Shown: positions 49,243-59,434, counted from the first letter of the stretch. The stretch: DNA of 64,000 bases from Pythium myriotylum (GCA_023091665.1 JALJCQ010000017.1:1364001-1428000); one strand, 5' to 3'. Numbers and translations are program-made. The notes: generated from the letters alone by a model not told the origin.

Positions 49243-50238
49243 CTAATCAGCCAGTGCAGCTTGTAGCTGCCTAGCGAGGTTCAAAGTCTCCTCAGCAAAC
49301 TCGCGGTCCTCCCCTTCGAGTTTTTCCATCCGACTAATCCGTTCTTTCAGACGTTGTTGTAGGTTGTATTCAGAACGCAAACACGCCGTCTTGAAATACA
49401 CGTCATGGCTCGCAAATTCTGTCAGAGCTTGAAGAGCACTCTCGCACAAGTCAACATCTTCTTCGTCCACAAACTCGACAACAGACGGAACAAAGAATCC
49501 GGCATTCAGCACTTGCTGCGCAGTCTTAATTGAATTGCGGATGAGGTATCGCAAGAAGAAGAGAGCCTTGCGCTTCAAACGGATGTCTCGGTCTGCCTGC
49601 AGAAAGTTCTCCAGCACTCGAAGGCCATCGCACTTTTCCGACAAGAAACGAGCTTCAGCAGCCTTATGGTGTCGTACAAGGCATGAAATTGCGAGCATCG
49701 CTTTGACCTGGCAGGTGACGTCCTCATCGCGCGCTAGCTCGCATAGCACTTCAACGAGACCAGCCTCAACTGCTGCGTCCTGGCAGAACGGGTTGTTCTG
49801 GACGACTACCGAGCATACCTCCGCAGCCATCGCACGTGTTGACGCGCGTTCATAGTTTTGAATAACACGGATAAGGGTGTCGAGACCCTTGGACTTGACC
49901 ATGTTCATCGCGTTGTCGATCTGGTCGATACGCACGAGCAGCTCGTCCAGCAGGGCCTCCTTGTAGAGCGCCATGTCCTCTTCCGACACTTTGGATTCTT
50001 CTTCTTCGACATTAACCTCCTCGCCTTCCTTGGCGAAGACGAGGCTGGGGTGCTCACCGTCCATGATGCGCAGGATCTGACGGACTCGCTCGTTCTCATC
50101 GATCACGCCTTCTTTTAGCACCTTGTCGAGGAAGTCACGGTCCTCCTTGGACATCTCCTTTGCCTGGGACGGCGCCGTGCCATCCTGGTACTTCATGCTC
50201 CATCGCAACAGCCCAAGCCACTTGTTTGGATCCGCCAT
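49243..50238 (-). CDS. HSP70 nucleotide-exchange factor HspBP1/Fes1
   Basis: Armadillo-repeat nucleotide-exchange factor that releases ADP from cytosolic Hsp70. 331 aa, single exon. The N-terminal signature NKWLGLLRWSMKYQDGT leads to helical repeats: LLDELLVRIDQIDNAMNMVK, GLDTLIRVIQNYERASTRAM, AAEVCSVVVQNNPFCQDAAV, CQVKAMLAISCLVRHH and LKRKALFFLRYLIRN. An acidic insert (EEVNVEEEESKVSEED) separates the N-terminal motif from the armadillo core, as in Fes1. Confidence 0.93.
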   Translation of the reverse strand: MADPNKWLGLLRWSMKYQDGTAPSQAKEMSKEDRDFLDKVLKEGVIDENERVRQILRIMDGEHPSLVFAKEGEEVNVEEEESKVSEEDMALYKEALLDELLVRIDQIDNAMNMVKSKGLDTLIRVIQNYERASTRAMAAEVCSVVVQNNPFCQDAAVEAGLVEVLCELARDEDVTCQVKAMLAISCLVRHHKAAEARFLSEKCDGLRVLENFLQADRDIRLKRKALFFLRYLIRNSIKTAQQVLNAGFFVPSVVEFVDEEDVDLCESALQALTEFASHDVYFKTACLRSEYNLQQRLKERISRMEKLEGEDREFAEETLNLARQLQAALAD

Positions 50239-50455
50239 CCTATTGAGATCGTCACGAGTTCGTTCGGAAAGTGTCCTGCATCCATTCGGCCATGAGCACC
50301 AAGCAAAGACTTCAATAGTGGACCACGGGAGGCACTATTTTATTCTCGAAAGTTCGCGAAGATTGGAGATGGCACGGAACCGGTACTATCGGTATTGTGA
50401 AGTATACTATAGAATACCGGTATGACTGCGGACAACGCAATGGTTCAATCCTTTC

Positions 50456-51401
50456 ATGCGGTTCAAGTTCGAAATGATGCATCGCCGAGCTGCGCGCTGT
50501 CTTCACCAGTCCCGCACCCCGCTGCTGTCGCGCTCCACGCACGGAGACGCCGGAGAGGCCGTGCGCCGTCTACTTCGGGAGCGCTCCAGCGTGCGCTCGT
50601 TCAAGAATGAGCCTGTGCCGGATGCAGTTCTTGCTGACATCCTCCGCATCGTCCAGGTGTGTTGTGCAGTGGACACAAAACACGAGGCTTATTATCTAAC
50701 GTCGTGGGGTATGGAAGAGAGCACCAACGGGCTTTAACACGCAACCATACGCGGTTGTCATTGTCCGTGAACAGGAAGACCGTGATCGTCTTGCAGACGC
50801 AATGCTCGCGTCCAACGGCCGCAAGGTCAAGGAAGCGCCCGTAGTCGCAGTCTTTGCCGCAGATCTTGGTGAGACAAACGATTGCACGAGCCCCCCCAGA
50901 GAGGACTAACAAGTTCTGCGAATAACAGAGCCTAGTCGACGCGTGCCTCGCATCCAAAAGATGATGTACGATAACGGAGCTTCAGCTGCGGAGGTGAACA
51001 ACTTGCCTCACTACCTACGCCTATTTGCTGGAGAAGGCCAAATTGCGGGCGGAGTTCGCTCACTCATCTCTACAGTTGTCTCTCCTCTCAAGGCCGTGCC
51101 ATCGAATGTGCCCACCATTGCGTGGTCATTCAAGCAGACAACCTTCGCGGCCTCGGCGTTCTTGCATGCTGCTCAGTCGTACGGTCTGGCGACGTGCCCC
51201 ATGGAAGGATTCGACGAGCTCCGCGTCCGAAATGCGCTGGATATTCCCGACCGCTACGCCATCCCTGTCGTCGTCTGCTGCGGCTACGGTGAGCCAGCCA
51301 GTGAGAAGCGTACCACTCCACGACTCAACCCAGACGAGGTGTTCTTCGACGGCAAGTTTGGCCAGTCCAGTGCCAGCTTGTTCGAAAACCAAGACAAGTG
51401 A
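50456..51401 (+). CDS. nitroreductase family protein, copy 1
   Basis: FMN-dependent oxidoreductase of the nitroreductase family, 274 aa from exons 50456-50656, 50718-50868 and 50929-51401. The N-terminus MRFKFEMMHRRAARCLHQSR is Arg-rich without acidic residues at the start, suggesting mitochondrial targeting. FMN-binding motifs are RERSSVRSFKNEPVP, RAPTGFNTQPYAVVIVR and the C-terminal YGLATCPMEGFD with ALDIPDRYAIPVVVCCGYGE. Exons 1 and 2 end at the same codon phases and exon 2 is the same length (151 nt) as in the neighbour 0.4 kb downstream, so the two are tandem duplicates. Natural substrate unknown; quinones or nitro compounds are plausible. Confidence 0.9.
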
Positions 51402-51792
51402 GGGAAACCGGCAGAGGCGACATCTGGATCGTGTAGCACGAGAAGCCAACTTGGGTTGGAGCGGCAGAGCAATCCGTTGCATCCACTGGGGCAGTTTACT
51501 CCAAATGCAGATTCCCTTCTCCTGTTGCACCGGACTAAACGCTGGTTGGCTCCTCTTCACCCTCTTTTGACACAAATTCAAAAACCACTTCAAAATGGAA
51601 AAGTGAACCCCTTCGATTGCGTAAGTGAGACTGTGGACGGAGCCAATGGGCCCTCCTCCCGTCGGATACGCAGCATCAACAGTGTGGCTCAAGTGAGACC
51701 CGTAATCGCCGCTGGCAGTTATTATCGAGAGAGTGGACCCATCTCAAACCCGAGATCCGGGATGGGATGGGATCTCCCACTGCGTCATCGCC
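51402..51792. other. spacer between the tandem nitroreductases
   Basis: 391 bp, including the promoter of copy 2. No coding frame. Confidence 0.4.
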
Positions 51793-52710
51793 ATGCTCTT
51801 CAAGGGATTGCTCTCCGCGACCACTGTCGCCCTCGCTGCGATCGCAGCGGTTTCCTTGTCATTTCCAAATCTGCTCACCAGCGTTCAAGACCTTCTCCCC
51901 CCACACCCAGCCACTATGAGCGCCTTCGAAGTCGTCAGCAAGCTGCTCAACGAGCGCAGCTCGATTCGCGAGTACGCCGACACGCCGATCCCTGATGAGG
52001 TTGTCGCCGAGCTCCTCCGCCTCACACAGGTACCCCGAATGCGCCATTGACGTTCCGTTTGGCTCTGCGCTGACAGCTCAATGTTCCATCATAGCGTGCG
52101 CCGACGGCGTTCAACACGCAGCCCTACGTGGCCATCATTGCGCGATCGGAGGAGGACCGCGCTCGCTTGGAGCCGGCCATGCTGGACTCGAACAAGTCCA
52201 AAGTCAAGGGCGCTCCGCTCGTGGTGGTCTTCGCTGCTGATCTTGGTAAGACGGCTTCGCCTTCTCACGCCAGGCTTAGAAGCATTGGCTAACAGTCCCA
52301 CTTATTGCACAGAACCGAGCAAGGGGGTGCCACGCCTGCAGGAGCTGATGCGCGCTGGCGGAGCTCCGGAAGGCATGGTCAACTTCCTGCCGATGTACCT
52401 ACAGAGCTTCTCGGGCGAGGGCTCAGAGAAGGGCAGCATTGCTTGGTCTTACAAGCAGACTTCGATCGCTGCGGCCACGTTCTTGTACGCCGCGGAAGCC
52501 AAGGGTCTTGCGACGTGCCCTATGGAGGGTTTCGACCAGGAGGCCATCAAGAAGGCACTTGGTCTGTCTGACCGTTACTCTGTGCCAGTTGTGATCAGCG
52601 TCGGTTACGCCAAGGAAGGCGCCCACGCTCGTGTGTCTGGTCGTATCCCTCCGGTCGAGGTCTTCTTCGAGGGTCAGCTTGGCGGTTCGACTGCTGCTCT
52701 CTTCGAATAA
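51793..52710 (+). CDS. nitroreductase family protein, copy 2
   Basis: Paralogue of the preceding gene, 261 aa from exons 51793-52029, 52095-52245 and 52313-52710 (65- and 67-bp introns). FMN motifs are RSSIREYADTPIPDE, RAPTAFNTQPYVAIIAR and KGLATCPMEGFDQEAI with LSDRYSVPVVISVGYAKEG. Unlike copy 1, the N-terminus is a hydrophobic helix (MLFKGLLSATTVALAAIAAV) that looks like a secretory signal or membrane anchor; an internal Met (SAFEVV...) could give a cytosolic form. Identical intron positions confirm duplication; different N-termini imply different locations. Confidence 0.9.
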
Positions 52711-53209
52711 ACGGCTTGTCCATAACTGTAGCAGCCTACGTTATAGCTACAACAAATGATCACTACACGAACCGAAGACACCATAATACCAGCTCAGAAT
52801 CTTCATCCTCTCTTCCTATACGAAATGACTATTGCATGCGCTTCCAGCAAGGCACTGGCGTTCCTGACCTTGCCGAACAAGCCTGAAAATCCGCTATCAC
52901 CTAGTTATGAGCAAAGCTCGATCTGCGGCCAGCGCATTAACGTAGTAAAGTTCCTACCACAGTAGCGGACTAGGGTAGTGACCGATCTTGCTGCCAGCGT
53001 GAAGACAGTTGACGCGCTCAGTGGGTGGTCAACTCATGTGAAACGAATTACGATGTGACGTATACTCCATCTGCACCGCTATCGATGTCCATCAGTGACA
53101 TTACGATTACCGTATGTATACTCTGGAGGTCTTGTTCTCAAGAACACCGAGGGATGGATTATCGCGCTAACAAATGGAATCGTTAACCTGAATGCCAACA
53201 CTGAGGTAA
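52711..53209. other. convergent 3' flanks of nitroreductase 2 and COMMD4
   Basis: 499 bp without a coding frame; short frames overlap randomly. Confidence 0.4.
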
Positions 53210-54252
53210 CTAACGTGAAAGCGACTGAAGGATAAGTCGAGCTTGAGCCAACTCTTCGTGCAGCGCCAGGAATTTCTCCTCTGTCAAAGAGAATACCAAA
53301 TAGTCTAAAGGAGACGCCACATCGGAACTCATGTCGATACCCATCTGCGTATGACACGACACTGTATTGCGGTCCAGTTGCAGTCGCATCTCAACTTGTG
53401 TTGACTGAACATCGAGAGGAAAACTAGGTCAGCCGCTGGGAATGCACGGGACGATGCCACAACTACCTCCGGAGTTCGCGTTTTATCCTCGGCAACTCGC
53501 CAAAGCATCTTCTGAATCGCAGGAAACTGAGAATCAGCCAAACAAGATACGATCAGCCCCGCAATGGACACGTCGAGGGAAGAATACGTACTCTGAAAGA
53601 CTTCTTCGAGAGCATCTCACGGATCCGATCTCGGTCAAGCGCGTACGCGCTTACAATTGTCTCGACCATACCCTCAACCAGGCCTATGGTGAGCGTGAGC
53701 GTATCGATCTCGTCTGGAATGTTTTCTGGGTATGAACTCACCTAGCTGAAGAAGCTCGATAGCCAACTCAGCATTTGACACGTTGTATCTTGCCGCTTCG
53801 AGCAGCACAAACTGAAGCACTGCAATGACAGACTACATGGCGCATTAGTTCCTGTTGGGTCATCATCGTGTCAGCTTGCCCACTTGAGAGTCACTGGACG
53901 AGAAGCCATAATCTTGTAGTATCGGGTCGACCTGTCACCCGATCAAATTAGGTGCGTTCGCGTGACTGAAATGGCCAGACATATCCGTACATCATCTTCA
54001 CAATTTCTAATCTCATCGCAGACTTGCTTCACCTTGCTAACGTCCTGGTATAAATGTGCACCCCATTCGAAGTCAACCCACACCTCCCACGACCGCCTGA
54101 GAGAGAACAGATTTACCTGAGCCGCGAGTACCGGAATCTCAGCGAGCAACCAGTCGGGCGGCTCCAACCCGCCGCAGAAGCGGAAACGCTGGAATGAATA
54201 GTCAGTGAGCACTCGATTGTGCGCAAGTGCAGCGGAGGCGGCCGTCTACCAT
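53210..54252 (-). CDS. COMMD4: COMMD4 (Commander complex subunit)
   Basis: Second Commander/CCC subunit in this window, 204 aa from eight exons: 54250-54252, 54117-54188, 53991-54044, 53884-53931, 53742-53832, 53592-53683, 53467-53526 and 53210-53404. Exon 1 is only the ATG. The spliced N-terminus MRFRFCGGLEPPDWLLAEIP is the COMMD4 hallmark. It continues SVIAVLQFVLLEAARYNVSN, ELAIELLQLGLVEGMVETI, PAIQKMLWRV and the COMM-domain end FSLTEEKFLALHEELAQARL with ILQSLSR. Introns are 58-75 bp and all junctions keep frame. The gene is nearly invisible without splicing because every exon is short. Confidence 0.88.
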
Positions 54253-54330
54253 CGCACGCGGAGGGCGTTTCAAGATTGGGATCCCGCAAAGACATGAATC
54301 GATGTGGTTTCTCTAAGAACCGCTTTTACG

Positions 54331-54388
54331 GCTTGAAATCGCACTTAGCACGGAGCTAAAAAGCTCCGTGCTAAGTGCGATTTCAAGC
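54331..54388. repeat. perfect 27-bp inverted repeat with 4-nt loop
   Basis: Left arm 54331-54357 and right arm 54362-54388 are exact reverse complements around an AAAA loop. The hairpin sits between the divergent COMMD4 and BUD31 genes and ends 46 bp before the BUD31 ATG, so it probably lies in the BUD31 5' UTR or core promoter. Match stops sharply at both outer ends, as in a recent foldback duplication. Confidence 0.95.
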
Positions 54389-54434
54389 GAAGCGCCAAGA
54401 TTGGTCGTGGTCTTCATCTTCACAACCCGCAGCG

Positions 54435-55208
54435 ATGTCCAAGTGGACCAAGAAGGGTCGCGCGCCAGCGGGCTATGACTACATCCAGCCAGTCATGGAC
54501 GCGCTGGAAAGAGAGCTGCGAGAGAAGATGAACGAGCCCCACGAGGGCAAGCGCAAGTGCGAGGCGCTGTGGCCCGTCCACCAGATCAACTGGCAACGTA
54601 GCCGCTACGTGTACGATATGTATTACAAGTACAAACGCATCTCCAAGGAAGTGTACGACTACTGCATCAAGATGAAGCTCGTTGACGCCAATCTCATTGC
54701 CAAATGGAAGAAGCCCGGCTACGAGCGACTCTGCAGTACCTATGCGATCAACACGAAGAATTACAATTACGGGACTGTGAGCATTTGCCGAGTCCCTCGC
54801 CACCAGCTTTCGGATGACCAAGTAATCCAGGAGAAGCACAGCGGCTGCAGGGGCTGCGCATCTGGCCCCGGAGGATATCACAACATTTTCGGTACCAAAT
54901 ATGGTCAGTACTTAGCTCGCATCCAGATAGCTCGAGAGCGAGCAGGAGGTAGTGACAAGACCCACTCCAGTAATCAGATTTGGGTCAAAGAAGATGAGGA
55001 GACCAAGTACAACAGCGAAGCAGAAGACGACGAGAGCTTACCAGGCCCTAAGCCTTCTACGGCGGTGCATCGTAAGCGTCAACGTGCAGATGACGGCACC
55101 GGAGATAACAAAGTTCATTCGGATGAGAGCAGTAGTGGTGAAGACAGCTCGTCTAGTGAAGAGGAGGAAGAGCAATCGGAGAAGACAAAAAAACAAAAAG
55201 TAGCGTAG
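54435..55208 (+). CDS. BUD31: BUD31/G10-like splicing factor, divergent
   Basis: Homologue of BUD31 (G10), a component of the activated spliceosome. 257 aa, single exon, ATG 54435 (an upstream in-frame start is GTG). The first 140 residues follow the family closely: PAGYDYIQPVMDALERELRE, EPHEGKRKCEALWPVHQINW, RYVYDMYYKYKRISKEVYDY, LVDANLIAKWKKPGYERLC and ICRVPRHQLS. Several cysteines of the usual zinc cluster are missing: the normal C-C-x-x-C after YE-x-L is LCSTYA, and the C-x-x-C of the late segment is EKHSGCRGC. A 110-residue acidic, Ser-rich C-terminal extension (EDSSSSEEEEEQSEKTKKQK) is absent from canonical BUD31. It could be a second, specialised paralogue. Confidence 0.85.
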   Translation: MSKWTKKGRAPAGYDYIQPVMDALERELREKMNEPHEGKRKCEALWPVHQINWQRSRYVYDMYYKYKRISKEVYDYCIKMKLVDANLIAKWKKPGYERLCSTYAINTKNYNYGTVSICRVPRHQLSDDQVIQEKHSGCRGCASGPGGYHNIFGTKYGQYLARIQIARERAGGSDKTHSSNQIWVKEDEETKYNSEAEDDESLPGPKPSTAVHRKRQRADDGTGDNKVHSDESSSGEDSSSSEEEEEQSEKTKKQKVA

Positions 55209-55292
55209 AAGTTCCGCAATCAGTCTGGATTCGACTAGAAGGCGTACGGAGCAGATCAACCATACACATCTTTTTGGACAACAAATGCTTGT

Positions 55293-56293
55293 CTACCACA
55301 ATCCAGGCACCAGCACCCACTTCGGAAGCCACGCTCCACGGAACTTGTCTTCATACCACCGTTTCCCGTACAGTGCACAAATAGACTGATTGAGTACAAC
55401 CCAGGCAAATACTAGGTTAGCCATTGGATTTTGCAACCCACACAACAGCGCGAAGGCGAAATAGATTAGCAGTTCCGCCGAGTAAAGTGGACAGAGAATG
55501 TGGTCGAACCAGCCACCGCGTGGAACGATATGATTACCACCGCTCGCTTTCTTTTGTTGGGCGAGCATCGAGTCAAGGATGTGCTGTTGGTAGCTGCCGT
55601 AAGTGAAGAGAGCGACAGCCCCGAGCGAAAAGCCCGTGTGAACACTGCCTCCCTGGCTTTCTCCACTGGAACGTGACTGCGGCGTAGAAAGCAGAGCGGG
55701 TGCGATAGCAACGTAATGGACGACTCCTACGAGGAAGACTGTTCGTATATCACCGAAGGTCATGAGACAATCGTCAGAATATTTAAAAGGGAGAAGCACT
55801 CACGGCCGACATGCATCTTGGCCTTCCCAAACTCCGTTACGAAAGCTGATTCGAGACATCGCCGAGTGTCTTGTATCCCAAGCAGCAGAATCAGCCCAAT
55901 CACCTCGGGTCGAATATCCACGATAGCGCCGTGCGTCTCTGTCAATCCCTGGAGACGGCCGAGTATGTGCTGGACGATCGGATGATGCGGAATGAGCACA
56001 AGCGCAACACTGACACTCAGATTATAGAGAGCGCCGATAAAATAGAAGTAAAGCCAGCCACTTTTCTTCATCTGGCCATAGTGAAACGAGGCGCTTAGTT
56101 GGTAGTTCGGCCTCGTGAGTTGTGTCGGTCAACGTACTTCGAGGCGGAGGATGATTCCAAACAATCCGGATGGAAAGCGAGTTTCCTGACGAATCTTCCC
56201 ATGTACAAGCATTCCGCGAAGGACATCGACGTGCAGAGTGAGGACCATCAGCGCTGCGAGCACCGCCCACAGGGCTGTGAACAACTGCCACAT
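55293..56293 (-). CDS. SRD5A3: polyprenol reductase (SRD5A3 family)
   Basis: ER membrane steroid-5-alpha-reductase-like enzyme of the polyprenol-to-dolichol pathway that supplies the N-glycosylation carrier. Exons 56138-56293, 55804-56071 and 55293-55738 (66- and 65-bp introns, donors GTACGT and GTGAGT) give 289 aa. Hydrophobic helices include WQLFTALWAVLAALMVLTL, GWLYFYFIGALYNLSVSVAL and VFLVGVVHYVAIAPALLS. The C-terminal NADPH domain carries GNHIVPRGGWFDHILCPLYS, AELLIYFAFALLCG and WYEDKF, characteristic of SRD5A3 rather than steroid reductases. Functionally close to TMEM258 at the left end of the window. Confidence 0.9.
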
Positions 56294-56383
56294 TGATGCA
56301 AGCAATCTCGGAAAAACGAATGCGATTCACACCGTTGGTTTCATTGATCAGCCCTACCTAGCCTAAGCTGAATGAGTCTGCAT

Positions 56384-57639
56384 TCACGTCTTGAAGTAAG
56401 CTCGCCGAAGCTTCTGGGCGACATAGATCCCTGTCTTCATGGCCCCGCCAGTCGCGATGCCCTTGATGCTTTGCGTAACACTGTATCGACCAACTATGCC
56501 GGTAACTAACCGACGGACAGAGTTCTGAGTCGACTTGCGGTCGCCGTAGACATCAACTGGGTTGAGGCCACCGGTCAAACGAGGTGGCAACATCCGTACG
56601 AGGTCGAAGATCACATGCTCATCTGAAGTATTGGCAACGAGCATATCCGGGTTATGAATGGAGCGCGATAAGTAGCGTGATTTCTGCTTCCGTAGAATTA
56701 GTCGTGGAGATTACATGAATGAGAGAGATTGATCACGTACCGCAATCTTCTTCTCGTAAAGCTTCAGAAATCCCTCGTAGTTTCCTTCAACGATGTTGCG
56801 CACTTTTCGAGGGTTCTCGCCGAAGGTCATTCGAAAATCTCCCAAGTAAGAGATGCCTGCAATTTTCTGCATTTGCTGCAACGTCAATATCGCAGATGGA
56901 CCCACAAATTACAGTAAATCAGCTCTCACCATGAAGAGATCCACGTGAGAAAACTTCTCCGGAAGAGCGAGGATGGAGTAATGCAGAGCGTGAGAAAGAT
57001 TGAGTGAACTTGCGTCGTGAAGAATATCATTGGAGACCAGAATGCTGACCTAGAGAGCTCAAGGTTACAATATTGGTGAAGGGTACACCACTGCGGCAAG
57101 AACTTACCGGCTTGTGCATCCGTCCACTGAGATAAAGTGTCTTCCATTGGGCTAGATCGAGGCAAAGGGTATCGGAACTCACGACTCCGTACTTGATCAA
57201 CCGTGTCCCCATGCCAGGGATATTGATCGGGATCTGTGAAGTGATGTTTAGACAACCAATCATTGTAACTTCAGCAGCTGCTACAACGCAACCAACCAAG
57301 GTGTTGTAGTACACGCCTGCGCCATAGTTCTCCTACGGTTTAGCAACTCTTAGACTGGTTCCGTTTGGTCAGAATGGTCCAGGTCATCAGTACCTGGATA
57401 TTAGCAATACCACGTGGACCGAAGAGTTTCAAGAACGAGTAGTGGCTCGGATTGCGTCCAAGGTTCTCTGCATGCCACCTGACCGGGTCATCCACGGCGA
57501 ACACAAGGTCGATCATGGAGGAGCTCGCATCGTGGTTCTTTTGCTCGAAGACGCCAGACCCGTAGGCCATGGCGAACTCGACGGGCGGGAACGCCGCCTC
57601 GACAGCGCTCCGCAGAGCCTCCTCCGCCGCGCTCGCCAT
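56384..57639 (-). CDS. TAMM41: mitochondrial CDP-diacylglycerol synthase TAM41
   Basis: Matrix-side inner-membrane enzyme making CDP-DAG for cardiolipin. Exons 57394-57639, 57108-57332, 56930-57049, 56741-56875 and 56384-56686 give 342 aa. Motifs: PPVEFAMAYGSGVFEQ, MIDLVFAVDDPVRWHAENL, NPSHYSFLKLFGPRGIANIQ, ENYGAGVYYNTLV, RLIKYGVVSSDTLCLDLAQW, TLYLSGRMHKP, ISYLGDFRMTFGENPRKV. The last acceptor is a NAG-NAG pair (GAAGCAG), so one residue may be optional. Introns are 53-64 bp. No strong presequence is seen at the ATG used; an upstream exon could supply one. Confidence 0.9.
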
Positions 57640-57745
57640 TTCGCTTGCTTCCGGGAGCTGTCAGCCGTCAGAGCTACGACCATCACTCTGTCCAATGGGG
57701 TCCACACCACGATCCCATGGACTTCAAGGAGCGCTTGTTTGCTGG

Positions 57746-59197
57746 CTATCGCTGCTGCCCTCTCAGGCTCATGACTCGCTGCTGCTCCCAGCCCGCGACA
57801 AGCGCCTCGCGCGCTATGCGCTGGCGCCCGCCGCTCTGCTGCTTCTCGCGCTCCGCCTGCTCCTGCACTTTGGACATGAAGTAGGCGCTTTCCGCCCGCT
57901 CCACGTCGGCCAGGCGCTGGGACAGCGACTCCTTCAACAAGACCTGGCCGTGGAGACGGCTGTGTAGCTTGTCTTTCGTCGCACGTCGCTGCGCTTCCGA
58001 GATAATTGGGCCTCGGGGAAGCACTTTGACTGAGTCATAATCCACGCTCTTTCTTGTAGCCGCTTGTGCTTGCTTCGATTCGCGCTGCTTCGCTTCGATT
58101 TGCATTTGCACAAACGCGTCAAGCTCACGCTGGCTCACAGCCTTTTGAGCGCGTTCTTGTACGATGCGAAGGCGTGTGGCCTTTGTTCGACGGTCGATTT
58201 CTTCCTCCTGACTTGCGGTATCTGCAAGCAGGGCTTGTTGATCATCCACTATATACTCAAAGGTACGCTGGACAGAAGCCGTTTGTTGCTCGTACACCCG
58301 CTGGGATGGATTGTGTGAATGATCTGGTAACATAAACCGTGGTAAGATTTGCCCCGCGCTGATGGGCTTTTGTCGTGTTGTGGATATGTTGACAAGAGGA
58401 AGCTGCACTGAAGACTTCGAAAGTGCTTGCTGTTGGCCGAGTGATCCGAATTCATCGACGAGTCCTGCTCGATCGCGTACGGCTTGCTGCTTGCTTTCGT
58501 TCCCCTGGTGATGGCACCGATTCTTTGACTGACGAATCTTAGTTGGGTTCCGCGCAGTATGTGCGCTGGACGGTTTGGAAGTGTCAAGCAGTTGCAGCGA
58601 AAGTGGTCGTGGCAGGCTACTCGAACTGTCTCCCCTCAGTAGCGTGCTTAAACTGCCTCGACGGATGTCCATTGCACTCTTATTGCTATTGGATGACTGG
58701 ATTGATTTTACGAAGCTTGAATTAAAGTGGAAAGCCATAGTCTTGCCGTCGACCACGAACTCACCGACGTTGCCAAGAACCATTCGTCCGCTAGCATCAC
58801 CGTTCCGCAGTTTCTTCCCAATAAAAGCAATCAAAGCACCAAGGGTTTTAGTGGCATGGTCTTTCGGTATCCCTCCTGCGTCGCTTCCGACTACGGACAT
58901 GTTGAGATCTACGGATGGCGTCAATAGTGCGGGAGGTGGCCGACGCCATATCGCACCAAAACTGCTGATAAAGTGGTCGGAGAGCAAGAATACTGGCGTG
59001 ATGGGGAGCAAGTCGCGAACAAACGAGAATTTTCCGAGTGTTGGGATGGACACGCCTCGTCGTGCTCTCATCTGCTTCTCTACCATCAAACCAATTGCAA
59101 CCCAAACATTATTAAGGGAGGATCCTAGAAGGGTTTCGTAATCGTGGACCGATCCTTTGAGCTCATGCATGCAATCAGCGATTAGACTCCGTGTCAT
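57746..59197 (-). CDS. CCDC81-type HU-domain protein
   Basis: Single-exon 483-aa protein with the two tandem HU-like domains of eukaryotic CCDC81 proteins, which are centrosomal/ciliary and not histone-like in role. Domain 1 (about 8-75) includes VWVAIGLMVEKQMRARRGVS followed by IPTLGKFSFV. Domain 2 (about 80-165) includes TLGALIAFIGKKLRNGDASG then RMVLGNVGEFVVDGKTMAFH. The C-terminal half (about 300-483) is charged and helical (Arg/Glu/Gln-rich, ERAQKAVSQRELDAFVQMQI), likely coiled coil. Basic and Ser-rich linkers join the parts. Supports a motile-cilium gene set. Confidence 0.82.
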   Translation of the reverse strand: MTRSLIADCMHELKGSVHDYETLLGSSLNNVWVAIGLMVEKQMRARRGVSIPTLGKFSFVRDLLPITPVFLLSDHFISSFGAIWRRPPPALLTPSVDLNMSVVGSDAGGIPKDHATKTLGALIAFIGKKLRNGDASGRMVLGNVGEFVVDGKTMAFHFNSSFVKSIQSSNSNKSAMDIRRGSLSTLLRGDSSSSLPRPLSLQLLDTSKPSSAHTARNPTKIRQSKNRCHHQGNESKQQAVRDRAGLVDEFGSLGQQQALSKSSVQLPLVNISTTRQKPISAGQILPRFMLPDHSHNPSQRVYEQQTASVQRTFEYIVDDQQALLADTASQEEEIDRRTKATRLRIVQERAQKAVSQRELDAFVQMQIEAKQRESKQAQAATRKSVDYDSVKVLPRGPIISEAQRRATKDKLHSRLHGQVLLKESLSQRLADVERAESAYFMSKVQEQAEREKQQSGGRQRIAREALVAGWEQQRVMSLRGQQR

Positions 59198-59434
59198 GCC
59201 GAGGAAGGTGAATACAAAGCGTCGTGGTAAGAGCGAATAACGCTTGGCTCCGTATAATTAGATGGTCTCGGAATCACGATGAAAAGATCTTTTGGATGCG
59301 CCTCATTACAGAAGACTCTTCACAGCTCCAGGCAAATCTTTCTGAAGGACTTCGTGCCATGTTTTGCTCCAGCCTACAGATACCTCCGGCCCCGCCTCCA
59401 GCCACAGTCGCGGAGTCCGAGATTGCACAAATCC

